Assembly: GCF_016820495.1 (NCBI RefSeq)
Contig: NZ_JADHDU010000005.1
Coordinates: forward strand, 1 to 64,000
Length of the DNA: 64,000 nt
DNA from: Planococcus beigongshangi
GTDB lineage: Bacteria > Bacillota > Bacilli > Bacillales_A > Planococcaceae
Reading direction: 5' to 3'
Shown: in pieces, positions 40,519 through 48,219 of the stretch
Layout of the letters: each line of letters starts with the position of its first letter
Position numbering within the stretch: the first letter of the stretch is position 1
The notes under the pieces: generated by a model
Seen by the model: the letters and a program-made list of their open reading frames with translations, nothing else
Databases searched by the model: none
Told to the model about the DNA's origin: nothing
Made by a program: the position numbers and the translations under genes

Positions 40519-40869
40519 GGGGACGTTACGGATTCGACAGGGATGGCCAGGGCTTGGGTTGCGCGTCGGAGGGTCGGCTCCGTCATAAACGCACTTATAA
40601 CAACAGGCAAAACAAACCAAAACCTAGCATTCGCAGCGTAAGCTCGGATCTGCTCTATGTATCCATCGCCCATGTGGCTGTGTAGAGCTCAACTTTAGTG
40701 GGATACGGTCGGCAGTGCAACTTGAGCTGTCGGCAGGAGATTTTCAAGTTAGCGCACATGACGCCTGCTTATCGGCATAGTGCTGCGCGAAATTCAAATG
40801 GATAAGCTACACGCGTAGATGCTCAAGTAGCTGAATTTCTGGACGCGGGTTCGACTCCCGCCGTCTCCA
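40519..40869 (+). ncRNA. ssrA: tmRNA (SsrA)
   Basis: The 5' end GGGGACGTTACGGATTCGAC and 3' end GGTTCGACTCCCGCCGTCTCCA form the tRNA-Ala-like domain of a one-piece tmRNA. The tag reading frame ends GCA TTC GCA GCG TAA at 40627-40641 and reads back to GKTNQNLAFAA, a normal Firmicute tag. The codon before GGC, at the usual resume position, is ACA (40603-40605) rather than GCA. It sits next to smpB and rnr, its protein partners in ribosome rescue and RNA decay. The last base assignment at the 3' end is approximate. Confidence 0.97.
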
Positions 40870-40892
40870 TAGATTTTATGGAGCTACATAGG

Positions 40893-40929
40893 AACGCCAA
40901 GACCTTTTCGGAGGTTTTGGCGTTTTTTT
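40893..40929 (+). terminator. Terminator of ssrA
   Basis: AACGCCAA-G-ACC pairs with GGT-T-TTGGCGTT around a TTTTCGGA loop, followed by a T-run. Confidence 0.9.
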
Positions 40930-41020
40930 ATGCAATTTTTTTTGTGAAATAGAGCTGCTTAATTTATACTGAATATTAAGATAATTAAAGCCGATTGATT
41001 CAGGAAAGGAGCTGCCATAA

Positions 41021-42118
41021 ATGCCGCCCATAGATTCCAAACAGGACCTTTTGATAAAACTCTTCTGGCTTACTGCAATATCATTGATCTTGATGGGCGG
41101 GTTACATATGGCGTTCTTTAACAAAGGAGATTCCAACATTATTTCCTATACTGACTGGGATAAATTATTTTATTCGCCTATACAGGCGTATGTATCTAAT
41201 GGACAATGGAATGCTTCAAGCTCAACAGTGAATATACGCTCGGCTCATTTGCATCCTTTCAGTGCGGATTCGGTCTGGAACACTGCACTTGGAACGGGAG
41301 CGAGTTTTGAGGAATATTCCGGCAGGCGAAATATTGATTTCCGCACCGGACCTTCATATATCAACAGTGCCAACGGATACGGTATAGAGATGAACGTGGC
41401 GCAGCCTTCTGATCCTCTTCGCAGAGTCAGCCATTCGGAGGGGAAAGGGCTATATGTTCACCGGATCCCAGAAAACGCCATGATTGCAGAAGGAACTGAT
41501 GCAAATCTGAATGTCATAGACGGAAGATATGTCTATGAATATTGGGTGGTGAAAAGAATGGGCGACGGCAATTACAGTGCCCGTTTCGGAGAGCGCACAG
41601 ATTTGCTGGGCTCAGGGATTGGAGGCGGGATACGAGCGGCACGATTCAGTACGAATGCCGGATTGATCCGCCAATATGAAGTGGAGAACTTGCACATTCC
41701 TCATGTTCTGGCCATGGCGCTGCCGGGGTCAGCTCTGAAAAAAGGCTGGGTCTGGCCAGCAGCTGCCGAGGACGGGGAGAATGATGATTATACAGGATCG
41801 ATTGCAATGGGATCGCTGTTCGCCATCCCGCCGGAAATCGACTTGAATAAGATGGGCCTGAGTCCGGAAGGCATGATGCTTGGCCGTGCTTTGCAGGATT
41901 ACGGAGCATACGTCAGTGACCGTGCTGACCAGGTCGCCTTATTCGCTTCAAGTGATGTGGAGAGACAGATGCCGGATCAATTCAGGCGCATGCTGGCCGA
42001 CTTCAATGATGTTCTCCGGGCTGAAATGCGCCTGGTTACAAATAATATGCAATTCAATGTCGGTGGTGGCGGATTGCGGCGGCAGCCTCCTGCGAGTGCT
42101 TTGATCGGCTGGCCGTAA
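41021..42118 (+). CDS. Membrane-anchored extracellular protein of unknown function
   Basis: I do not recognise a characterised family for this 365-residue protein. A single hydrophobic helix at about 11-31 after a short charged start looks like an uncleaved signal anchor, placing the rest outside the cell. The body starts with AHLHPFSADSVWNTALGTGA and contains R-T-G-P-S-Y-I-N-S-A-N-G-Y-G, GLYVHRIP, a Gly-rich GSGIGGGIRAARFS and ALQDYGAYVSDRADQVALF. The F-S-A-D-S-x-W-N-T and A-L-x-x-Y-G-A-Y-V pieces recall a group of secreted hypothetical proteins in Actinobacteria, which is only an impression. AGGAAAGGAG precedes the ATG. It lies at the start of the less conserved region after ssrA. Confidence 0.85.
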   Translation: MPPIDSKQDLLIKLFWLTAISLILMGGLHMAFFNKGDSNIISYTDWDKLFYSPIQAYVSNGQWNASSSTVNIRSAHLHPFSADSVWNTALGTGASFEEYSGRRNIDFRTGPSYINSANGYGIEMNVAQPSDPLRRVSHSEGKGLYVHRIPENAMIAEGTDANLNVIDGRYVYEYWVVKRMGDGNYSARFGERTDLLGSGIGGGIRAARFSTNAGLIRQYEVENLHIPHVLAMALPGSALKKGWVWPAAAEDGENDDYTGSIAMGSLFAIPPEIDLNKMGLSPEGMMLGRALQDYGAYVSDRADQVALFASSDVERQMPDQFRRMLADFNDVLRAEMRLVTNNMQFNVGGGGLRRQPPASALIGWP

Positions 42119-42142
42119 CCAAAGTGAAGAGGAGTGGAATGG

Positions 42143-42687
42143 ATGGCGAAAACCGTATGGGGCATGGTCATGTCTGTCGATGGATTCATCAGTGACCGGG
42201 AAGGAAGTCTCTCGAAACTCTATCCCAGTTTTGAACCGAACGATGAAATCAATGCAGAGATGGCCAAGACCGGGGCAGTTGTCATGGGACGTAATAGCTT
42301 TGAGATGGCGGAAGACACAGATAGCTATGCTGACGATTATGAATTCAGGTGCCGCTGTTTATCCTGACGCACGTGCCTCCGTCCAGGCATCCGAAGGAAA
42401 ATGAAAATCTTACAATCACTTTCATTACGGACGGCATCGAAAACGCCATCCGCCAGGCGAAAGCGGCTGCCGGAGAAAAGAATGTGGTAGTGTTGGGTGC
42501 CGGCACAGGGCAGCAAGCCGTAAAAGCCGGGCTTGTGGATGAATTGCAAATTGGGATTGCCCCGGTTATTTTGGGGCAGGGTCTGCGCTTTTTTGACCAT
42601 CTCGAAGAACTGGAAATCGAATTGGAGAAAATACGCGCAATCGAAACTGCGAAACAAGTGGAAATCTGGTACAAAGTTTTTCACTGA
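42143..42687 (+). pseudogene. RibD C-terminal/DHFR-like reductase, frameshifted
   Basis: Two frames together make one YyaP-type dihydrofolate-reductase-like protein. The first (42143-about 42346) reads MAKTVWGMVMSVDGFISD...GAVVMGRNSFEMAED...DYEF. The second (from about 42348) continues VPLFILTHVPPSRHP...VVVLGAGTGQQAVKAGLVDELQIGIAPVILGQGLRFF to the stop at 42687. Around 42344-42350 the reading must shift to keep the family pattern (YEFQVPLFILTHVPP), consistent with loss of one base. GAGGAG at 42129-42133 serves ATG 42143. It could be a true pseudogene or a sequencing error. The intact family reduces unknown pteridine-like or other substrates. Confidence 0.88.
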
Positions 42688-42800
42688 AGGCATTATTCAG
42701 CCATGGAACCGCTAAAAAACTATTTCGTTTTACTGAAGGGCGGGACGGGTAAATAGCCATTGTTGACACTAACTTTCAAAATTTTTTTGAGGAGGATTCC

Positions 42801-43871
42801 ATGGATACTATTTATCTGGGAAATTCAGGCCTGCGTGTGCCGAAATATATTCTGGGAACGATCCCGTTCAGCGGGACAAACGGTTTTGAAGCTGCCGGTG
42901 ATGTGAAGGAAGACGAAGCACGCCGAATGGTGGATATGGCGCTTGATGCAGGCATCAATATGTTCGATACCGCAAATCTTTATTCGGAAGGGGATGCGGA
43001 AAAAGTCCTCGGAGCGGCGATCAAAGGGCGCCGCGATCAGGTGCTGTTGACGTCGAAGACTGGGTTTCCGATCGGTGACAACCCGAACGCCCGGGGAGCT
43101 TCGCGCAATAATATCCTGAGGTCGATCGATGAATCGCTGGAGCGGCTGGGTACGGATTACCTGGATCTGTATTTTGTGCATTTATGGGACGGTCAGACGC
43201 CGGTTGAAGAAACGGTGGAAACGATGGACAATCTCATCAAATCAGGGAAAATACGCCATTGGGGTGTCTCCAATTACAGTGGATGGGCGCTGGCGAAAAC
43301 GCACACGTACGCGAAGATGGCCGGTTTTATTCCGCCCATCACCCAACAGATCTACTATACGCCGGAAGCGCGGGAAGCGGAATATGAGCTACTTCCTGCC
43401 GGCACAGAGCTTGGCGTCAGTTCGATGATCTGGAGTCCGCTCGGCGAAGGTCTGCTGAACGGCAAGATCGGCAGAGGAAAAGAGGCGCCGGAAAATACAC
43501 GCCAGGGTGCGGGCTGGGGCGAACCGTGGGTGCAGGATCAGGAGCGCCTCTATGATGTGATCGAGGCGCTGGAAGAAGTCGCGGCGAATCATGATGCCTC
43601 CGTTCCTCAAATTGCTTACGCCTGGGTCCGGGACCGTCCGAACGTCGGCCCGGTCGTCATTGCTGCAAGAAATGAGGGGCAGCTGAAAGAAAATATCGCC
43701 TCTTTCGATATTCAGCTCACTCAAGAAGAGCATGACCGGATCGAATCCGTTGCGCGTCCTGCCCCTCTTTATCCAAACTGGCACCGTGCGATGAATTCAC
43801 CGGAGATGGGGACCCCATCTGAAATTAATTACTTGAAAAAATACAGGAAATCGATGGGGATCGATGACTGA
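42801..43871 (+). CDS. Aldo/keto reductase
   Basis: The 356-residue NADPH-dependent TIM-barrel oxidoreductase is of the YdbC/YghZ-like AKR type. The catalytic tetrad can be followed: Asp in [14 protein letters not shown], with the tyrosine in the same segment, Lys in LLTSKTGFP, and His in [13 protein letters not shown]. Further motifs are [15 protein letters not shown] and the C-terminal cofactor site [14 protein letters not shown]. Its substrate is not predictable. TTTGAGGAGGA precedes the ATG, and a terminator follows, so it is a monocistron. Confidence 0.93.
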   Translation: MDTIYLGNSGLRVPKYILGTIPFSGTNGFEAAGDVKEDEARRMVDMALDAGINMFDTANLYSEGDAEKVLGAAIKGRRDQVLLTSKTGFPIGDNPNARGASRNNILRSIDESLERLGTDYLDLYFVHLWDGQTPVEETVETMDNLIKSGKIRHWGVSNYSGWALAKTHTYAKMAGFIPPITQQIYYTPEAREAEYELLPAGTELGVSSMIWSPLGEGLLNGKIGRGKEAPENTRQGAGWGEPWVQDQERLYDVIEALEEVAANHDASVPQIAYAWVRDRPNVGPVVIAARNEGQLKENIASFDIQLTQEEHDRIESVARPAPLYPNWHRAMNSPEMGTPSEINYLKKYRKSMGIDD

Positions 43872-43886
43872 ATTTCCCGAAAAAGA

Positions 43887-43927
43887 GCACAGCAGCCTCA
43901 GAACTTTGACGCTGCTGTGTTTTTTTG
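43887..43927 (+). terminator. Terminator of the aldo/keto reductase gene
   Basis: ACAGCAGC pairs with GCTGCTGT around a 14-nt loop, followed by GT8, 15-20 bp after the stop. Confidence 0.88.
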
Positions 43928-43970
43928 TTTTAATAAGAAACTTGGGCACCTTCGGCAGGTGATAAATTTT

Positions 43971-44024
43971 GTTTTGATGAAATTTGGTTAGGGTATTGAT
44001 AGAGGTAAACTGTTCTTATACATA
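43971..44024 (+). promoter_or_regulatory. Overlapping SigB-like and SigA-like promoters of the BCCT transporter
   Basis: GTTTTG at 43971-43976, 14 bp, GGGTAT at 43991-43996 closely match the SigB pattern (GTTTAA-N12-14-GGGTAT). TTGATA at 43996-44001, 17 bp, TACATA at 44019-44024 resembles a SigA promoter. Dual general-stress and vegetative promoters are known for osmoprotectant transporters in B. subtilis. Confidence 0.6.
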
Positions 44025-44044
44025 AACGAAAGGGGGACAACTTG

Positions 44045-45541
44045 ATGAAGAAAGTTACCAATGTATTTTGGATTGCGCTGGTTCTCGTCCTTTTGGCGTC
44101 AGCCTATGGTGCGCTGGCACCGACCAATTTTGAAAAAGTCACAGGCAATATCGTGGAAACTCTGACATCTTCCTTCGGCTGGTATTATTTATTGATCGTT
44201 TCCATCATGGTATTGTTTTGTATATTTTTCCTTGTCAGTCCGATGGGGCAAGTGAAATTGGGGAAAGACAGCGATAAACCGGAATTTTCTTTCGGCTCAT
44301 GGGTTGCCATGCTATTCTCCGCAGGGATGGGGATCGGCCTTGTATTCTGGGGAGCTGCCGAACCGCTGTCCCATTTTGCGATTGATCCTGCCACTGCAGA
44401 ACCGGGCTCTGCAGAAGCTTTTAAAGAATCTCTCCGGTATACATTTTTCCACTGGGGGATACACGCTTGGGCGATATACGCAGTTGTGGCCTTGCCTCTC
44501 GCTTATTTCCAGTTCCGAAAAGGTGAACCCGGCTTGATATCAGCTACATTAAAACCGCTTTTCGGCGACAGCATGAAAGGTCCGTGGGGGATACTTGTGG
44601 ACGTGATCGCTGTGTTCGCCACAGCAGTCGGAGTCGCAACAACACTCGGCTTTGGTACCATTCAAATTAACGAAGGACTGGCTTTTTTAATCCCTGGTGT
44701 GCCGAGTGACAATTTCACAGTACAGATCATCATTGTCATTGTGGTAACCGTCCTGTTCCTGATTTCTGCATGGAGTGGACTCAGCAAAGGGATAAAGTAT
44801 CTTTCGAATACGAATATGGTGTTGGCCGTTATCCTGTTCTTCCTCGTTCTCATCCTTGGGCCGACATTGCTAATCTTGAATATGTTTACGGAAACACTCG
44901 GCAGTTATTTCCAGAACCTGGTTGGAATGAGTTTCCGTTCGGCTCCGATTAATGGAGAAAACCGTGCATGGATCGATGGCTGGACGATTTTCTACTGGGC
45001 ATGGTGGATTTCCTGGGCACCATTTGTCGGTATTTTCATCGCGCGTATCTCAAGAGGGAGAACTATCCGCCAATTCCTTTTTGGTGTATTGTTGATTCCG
45101 ACCATCATTTCGTTTATCTGGTTTTCAGCTTTCGGCACAACGGCGATGGATACACAAAACAGTGGAGTCGACCTGACAGGGCTGCTCACTTCAGAGACAT
45201 TATTTGGTGTCTTTGAAACGTTGCCATTTGGTATCATACTGTCGGTGATCGCTATCCTGCTGGTCGCTATTTTCTTTATCACTTCAGCCGACTCAGCAAC
45301 ATTTGTGCTGGGGATGCAGTCGACAAACGGCTCTCTGCATCCGTCCAACTCGATCAAACTGGTCTGGGGGATTTCACAGTCCACTATTGCAGTGATCCTG
45401 CTGTCAGTCGGCGGACTCGATGCCCTTCAAACTGCGCTGATAATTGCTGCGTTTCCGTTTTCATTCATAATGCTGATGATGATGGGATCGTTCTATAAAG
45501 CCTTGAATCAGGAATATAAAACCATAAAACGCAAACGCTAA
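44045..45541 (+). CDS. opuD: BCCT-family glycine betaine transporter
   Basis: The 498-residue membrane protein with about 12 spans belongs to the betaine/choline/carnitine transporter family. The family signature in the eighth-span region, FYWAWWISWAPFVGIFIARI, with the tryptophan cage typical of betaine carriers, is complete, followed by SRGRTIRQF. FSAGMGIGLVFWGAAEP matches the Gly-rich third span of BetP-type proteins (Met rather than extra Gly suggests Na-coupled betaine uptake). Unlike BetP it lacks long charged N- and C-terminal extensions. OpuD is the closest B. subtilis counterpart. AAAGGGGG serves ATG 44045; the TTG at 44042 is inside the spacing. Confidence 0.93.
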   Translation: MKKVTNVFWIALVLVLLASAYGALAPTNFEKVTGNIVETLTSSFGWYYLLIVSIMVLFCIFFLVSPMGQVKLGKDSDKPEFSFGSWVAMLFSAGMGIGLVFWGAAEPLSHFAIDPATAEPGSAEAFKESLRYTFFHWGIHAWAIYAVVALPLAYFQFRKGEPGLISATLKPLFGDSMKGPWGILVDVIAVFATAVGVATTLGFGTIQINEGLAFLIPGVPSDNFTVQIIIVIVVTVLFLISAWSGLSKGIKYLSNTNMVLAVILFFLVLILGPTLLILNMFTETLGSYFQNLVGMSFRSAPINGENRAWIDGWTIFYWAWWISWAPFVGIFIARISRGRTIRQFLFGVLLIPTIISFIWFSAFGTTAMDTQNSGVDLTGLLTSETLFGVFETLPFGIILSVIAILLVAIFFITSADSATFVLGMQSTNGSLHPSNSIKLVWGISQSTIAVILLSVGGLDALQTALIIAAFPFSFIMLMMMGSFYKALNQEYKTIKRKR

Positions 45542-45566
45542 AACCGCCGCTTCGGCGGTTTTTTTG
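45541..45566 (+). terminator. Terminator of the BCCT gene
   Basis: AAACCGCCG-CTT-CGGCGGTTT followed by T4G, overlapping the last base of the stop codon. Confidence 0.93.
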
Positions 45567-45617
45567 CTTCCAAAGAGGTATAATGGAGAGAGTGTCTATT
45601 GAAGGGTGAGGATTTAG

Positions 45618-46496
45618 ATGAATGAAAGACCGCATGTACTATTGGTGGATGGCATGGCTTTATTGTTCCGGTCATTTTTTGCGACTTCAGCTGTCGGCCA
45701 GTATTTCAGAACAAGCGAAGGGCTCGCGACAAATGGGGTACAGGGATTTACACGCCACGTGCTCGCTGCGAAAACCATGATGAAGCCGACGCATATGGCC
45801 GTGTGCTGGGATATGGGTGCGCATACGTTCCGGACGGATATGTTCGATGGCTATAAAGCGAACCGGCCGGCGCCGCCTGAAGATATGCTCCACCAATTCG
45901 ATCTGGCGAAAACAGTATCTGAACAATTGGGGTGGCAAAACTTCGGGGAGAAAGGGATCGAAGCGGATGATTTCATCGGCTCGTTCACGAAGCAGTGGGA
46001 AGATGAAGTCGACTTCACCATCATCACAGGTGATAAGGATATGCTGCAATTGCTGAAGCCTTCCGTCAAAATCGCGTTCATGAAAAAAGGATTCCATATA
46101 TACGATGAGTATACCGAAGCGCGTTTCCGCGAAGAATACGGCATAGCACCTGCCCAGTTTGCAGATGTCAAAGCATTTATGGGGGACGCAAGTGACGGAT
46201 ACCCGGGTGTCAAAGGGATCGGGCCGAAGACGGCATTGCAGCTGATCCAGAAATACGGTTCGACGGAGGGTGTGCTTGTGGCTATCGAAGAACTCAAGCC
46301 GGCGCAAAGGAAAAAAATCGAAGAGAATAAACAGATGCTTCTCCTGTCCAAAGAATTGGCAGAGATCAAATGTGATATCGAACTTGATATTCCGTTGGAT
46401 CAAATTGCCGTTCCAAAATACACGCCGGACCATATCCGCCTGTGCGAAGACCTGCAATTGAATCTGCTGGCACGCCAGCTGGAAAAAAGCATATAA
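45618..46496 (+). CDS. ypcP: Stand-alone 5'-3' exonuclease (YpcP-like)
   Basis: The 292-residue protein is homologous to the 5'-nuclease domain of DNA polymerase I. Acidic metal-binding motifs: LLVDGMALLFRSFF, GIEADDFIGSF and TIITGDKDMLQLL. The helix-three-turn-helix DNA-binding element is DASDGYPGVKGIGPKTALQLIQKYG. In B. subtilis YpcP takes part in RNA primer removal and Okazaki fragment maturation alongside PolA. GAAGGGTGAGG precedes the ATG. It converges with the C39-like gene with a 5-bp gap and no obvious terminator between. Confidence 0.92.
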   Translation: MNERPHVLLVDGMALLFRSFFATSAVGQYFRTSEGLATNGVQGFTRHVLAAKTMMKPTHMAVCWDMGAHTFRTDMFDGYKANRPAPPEDMLHQFDLAKTVSEQLGWQNFGEKGIEADDFIGSFTKQWEDEVDFTIITGDKDMLQLLKPSVKIAFMKKGFHIYDEYTEARFREEYGIAPAQFADVKAFMGDASDGYPGVKGIGPKTALQLIQKYGSTEGVLVAIEELKPAQRKKIEENKQMLLLSKELAEIKCDIELDIPLDQIAVPKYTPDHIRLCEDLQLNLLARQLEKSI

Positions 46497-46501
46497 AAAA
46501 A

Positions 46502-47017
46502 TCAATCCGGATTTACCGGAATGATTTTGACGAAGCTCAGATAAGAGCGGTGAGACATATAGGAAACTGTCCGGATTTCACTCGGGCGGTTTCTTTTTCC
46601 GTTGTCATGGAAGTACAGGATGACGTCCCCGTCCTTTTCTTCAAAGCCGATGACCGGAACCCAGTGGTAGTTGAACATTGGTTTGGAAAACCAGCGGAAT
46701 GTGAAATAGCGGTCGAATTTCATTGCCAGTGGCCGGCCTTCCACCAGTTCCTGTTTCACTTCGGAAATCGAACGGGTTTTTTCCAGCCGGTAATCGTTGC
46801 CGGCGAGCTTCCGGAAATTACGCATCAGCCTCCAGGTGAACAGGCCGATCGAAGTTGCACCAAGCAATTTATATACGGCGTTGACCGCGAGTTCGGACTT
46901 TTCATGGAAGCGGTGAATGGCTGCCGCCGTCACCGGCCCGCATGCGGAACCTTGTAATTTATCATCAATCGCAAGGTCATACTGGGACATGCCTTCAAAT
47001 GGCAGCAGGACTTTCAA
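46502..47017 (-). CDS. C39-like putative cysteine peptidase
   Basis: The 171-residue protein has the Peptidase_C39_2 arrangement: Gln-rich segment and Cys26 in LQGSACGPVTAAAIHRF, His in FNYHWVPVIGFEE and Asp in ILYFHDNG. These fit a papain-like fold, although no signal peptide or ABC transporter is linked, so the target is unknown. The start codon is TTG (complement of 47015-47017) with GGAGG on the coding strand about 8 bp upstream. It is probably co-transcribed with the STAS-domain gene located 27 bp upstream. Confidence 0.82.
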   Translation of the reverse strand: MKVLLPFEGMSQYDLAIDDKLQGSACGPVTAAAIHRFHEKSELAVNAVYKLLGATSIGLFTWRLMRNFRKLAGNDYRLEKTRSISEVKQELVEGRPLAMKFDRYFTFRWFSKPMFNYHWVPVIGFEEKDGDVILYFHDNGKRNRPSEIRTVSYMSHRSYLSFVKIIPVNPD

Positions 47018-47044
47018 CGCGTTCGCCTCCGTTCATGGTCAGCG

Positions 47045-47509
47045 TTATTTTGAAGACAGGCTTTCGTCTTTTTCATTCAATAATTCTTTCAAAGCGGCAC
47101 GGAAGGACTGATAGACTTCCAGGTCCACCTGGATGCCGGCGTGAACGATTTCACGGACGAAGCGCGGATTGAATCCGACATAGATCGGGCGAAGGCCCAT
47201 CAGCTTCAGGGAATTGTTCAGCGCTGTCAATTCGTTCGCCAGCTCATTGTAATCGAAAGTCTGAACATCTTCGGACTGGACGCCGGTAAAGTCAAAAACG
47301 ACACATTCCGTTTCCCGGTGTTCCCCGGCATGCTGAAGTGCTTTATTGCGGATCAGTTCAAAACGCTCGGATGAAATGATTCCGGCAATCGGCATCAGGA
47401 TCGTCTTCGGCACGATCGAAGGAATGATAGGAGCGGACATATTTTTTATAACCATCTCATAATATTTTACAAGGTCTTTCAATTCACTGATTTCTTTCTG
47501 ATGGTCCAT
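47045..47509 (-). CDS. STAS-domain protein (RsbR/RsbS-like)
   Basis: The 154-residue protein has an N-terminal coiled helix (ISELKDLVKYYEMVIKNM, about 5-25) and a STAS domain with PIIPSIVPKTILMPIAG and the strand-helix VVFDFTGVQSEDVQTFDYNEL, in place of the classic D-x-S/T-G-V-x-x-I-D/D motif of SpoIIAA and RsbR. Thr and Ser candidates for phosphorylation are T in FTGV and S nearby. Members with such short N-termini are found in stressosome-like contexts, but no kinase is adjacent. GAGGTG precedes the ATG. Confidence 0.8.
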   Translation of the reverse strand: MDHQKEISELKDLVKYYEMVIKNMSAPIIPSIVPKTILMPIAGIISSERFELIRNKALQHAGEHRETECVVFDFTGVQSEDVQTFDYNELANELTALNNSLKLMGLRPIYVGFNPRFVREIVHAGIQVDLEVYQSFRAALKELLNEKDESLSSK

Positions 47510-47636
47510 GGTGACACCTCATTCTATTTAATATTTTTATTATACAATAAGAGGAGCGGAAGTGCCCGTGCAGGGGAAGTAAAAGAGAAGAGGAATAAGA
47601 GCATCAGAGGTTTCGGACAGGTACCTGGTTTAGACA

Positions 47637-47665
47637 ATAAAAAAAGAATAGGCAGAAGCCTATTC
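47637..47665 (-). terminator. Terminator of the thioredoxin-like gene
   Basis: On the minus strand GAATAGGC-TTCT-GCCTATTC is followed by T9, with the left arm inside the last codons of the gene. Confidence 0.9.
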
Positions 47666-47980
47666 CGGTTGTGCTGCTAAAAAGCCCGTTACATCTTCAG
47701 GAGATTTTGCATTTGCGCTGTGGAGATGCGCCGTTTTTTCGCCGTTTTTGAAGATCAGCAAGCTCGGGATGCCAATAACTTCATATTGGTCTGCAATTTC
47801 AGGAAGTTCGTCGCGGTTCACATCGAACCATTGATAATTATTATATTCTTCGATGATCGGATCGATGAACATATCCATGCGGGTGCAATCCGGGCACCAG
47901 CCAGCTTGGAACTTGACGATAACCGGTTTATCTCCGGAAATGATTGTCTGGAAATCTTCAGTTGTATGGATCGGTTTCAT
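47660..47980 (-). CDS. Thioredoxin-family protein (YtpP-like)
   Basis: The 106-residue thioredoxin fold has the redox motif Trp-Cys29-Pro-Asp-Cys32 (KFQAGWCPDCTRM) and the cis-Pro loop VIGIPSLLIFKNG. It lacks a signal peptide and is cytosolic. The CPDC motif differs from the CGPC of TrxA, so its redox potential and partner are likely different. GGGGGAA precedes the ATG on the coding strand. It is divergent from fadN. Confidence 0.88.
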   Translation of the reverse strand: MKPIHTTEDFQTIISGDKPVIVKFQAGWCPDCTRMDMFIDPIIEEYNNYQWFDVNRDELPEIADQYEVIGIPSLLIFKNGEKTAHLHSANAKSPEDVTGFLAAQPE

Positions 47981-48109
47981 AAATTTTCCCCCTGCTGTTT
48001 CTATAATAGTAGTGAATGAGCGACCAGGCTCAACATATATAGTGTACCTGTCATCGCTTATTTCGCAAAGAAAAGAATCCTGGCGGGCAAAAAATATAAC
48101 GATTAAATA

Positions 48110-48138
48110 TTGCGAAAAAAAGGAAAATAACTTACACT
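48110..48138 (+). promoter_or_regulatory. Promoter of the fadNAE operon
   Basis: TTGCGA at 48110-48115, 17 bp, TACACT at 48133-48138. A 10-bp perfect palindrome AGAACGTTCT at 48150-48159 lies just after the expected start site. Confidence 0.65.
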
Positions 48139-48178
48139 AAAGGATATAGAGAACGTTCTATTTTTTTTATCATAAAAA

Positions 48179-48196
48179 TGAATGAGGATTCATTCA
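48179..48196 (+). promoter_or_regulatory. FadR operator
   Basis: TGAATGAGGATTCATTCA is a near-perfect palindrome identical in form to the Bacillus FadR (YsiA) box TGAATGA-N4-TCATTCA. It lies 40 bp downstream of the -10 and 24 bp before the fadN start. FadR represses beta-oxidation genes until long-chain acyl-CoA binds it. Confidence 0.93.
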
Positions 48197-48219
48197 AAAA
48201 ATATGAGGAGGGTTTGCTA

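Noticed and set aside
42349-42687. Second half of the DHFR-like region as an independent gene
   Set aside because: Lacks a ribosome binding site and continues the family pattern of the upstream frame, so it is part of a frameshifted gene.
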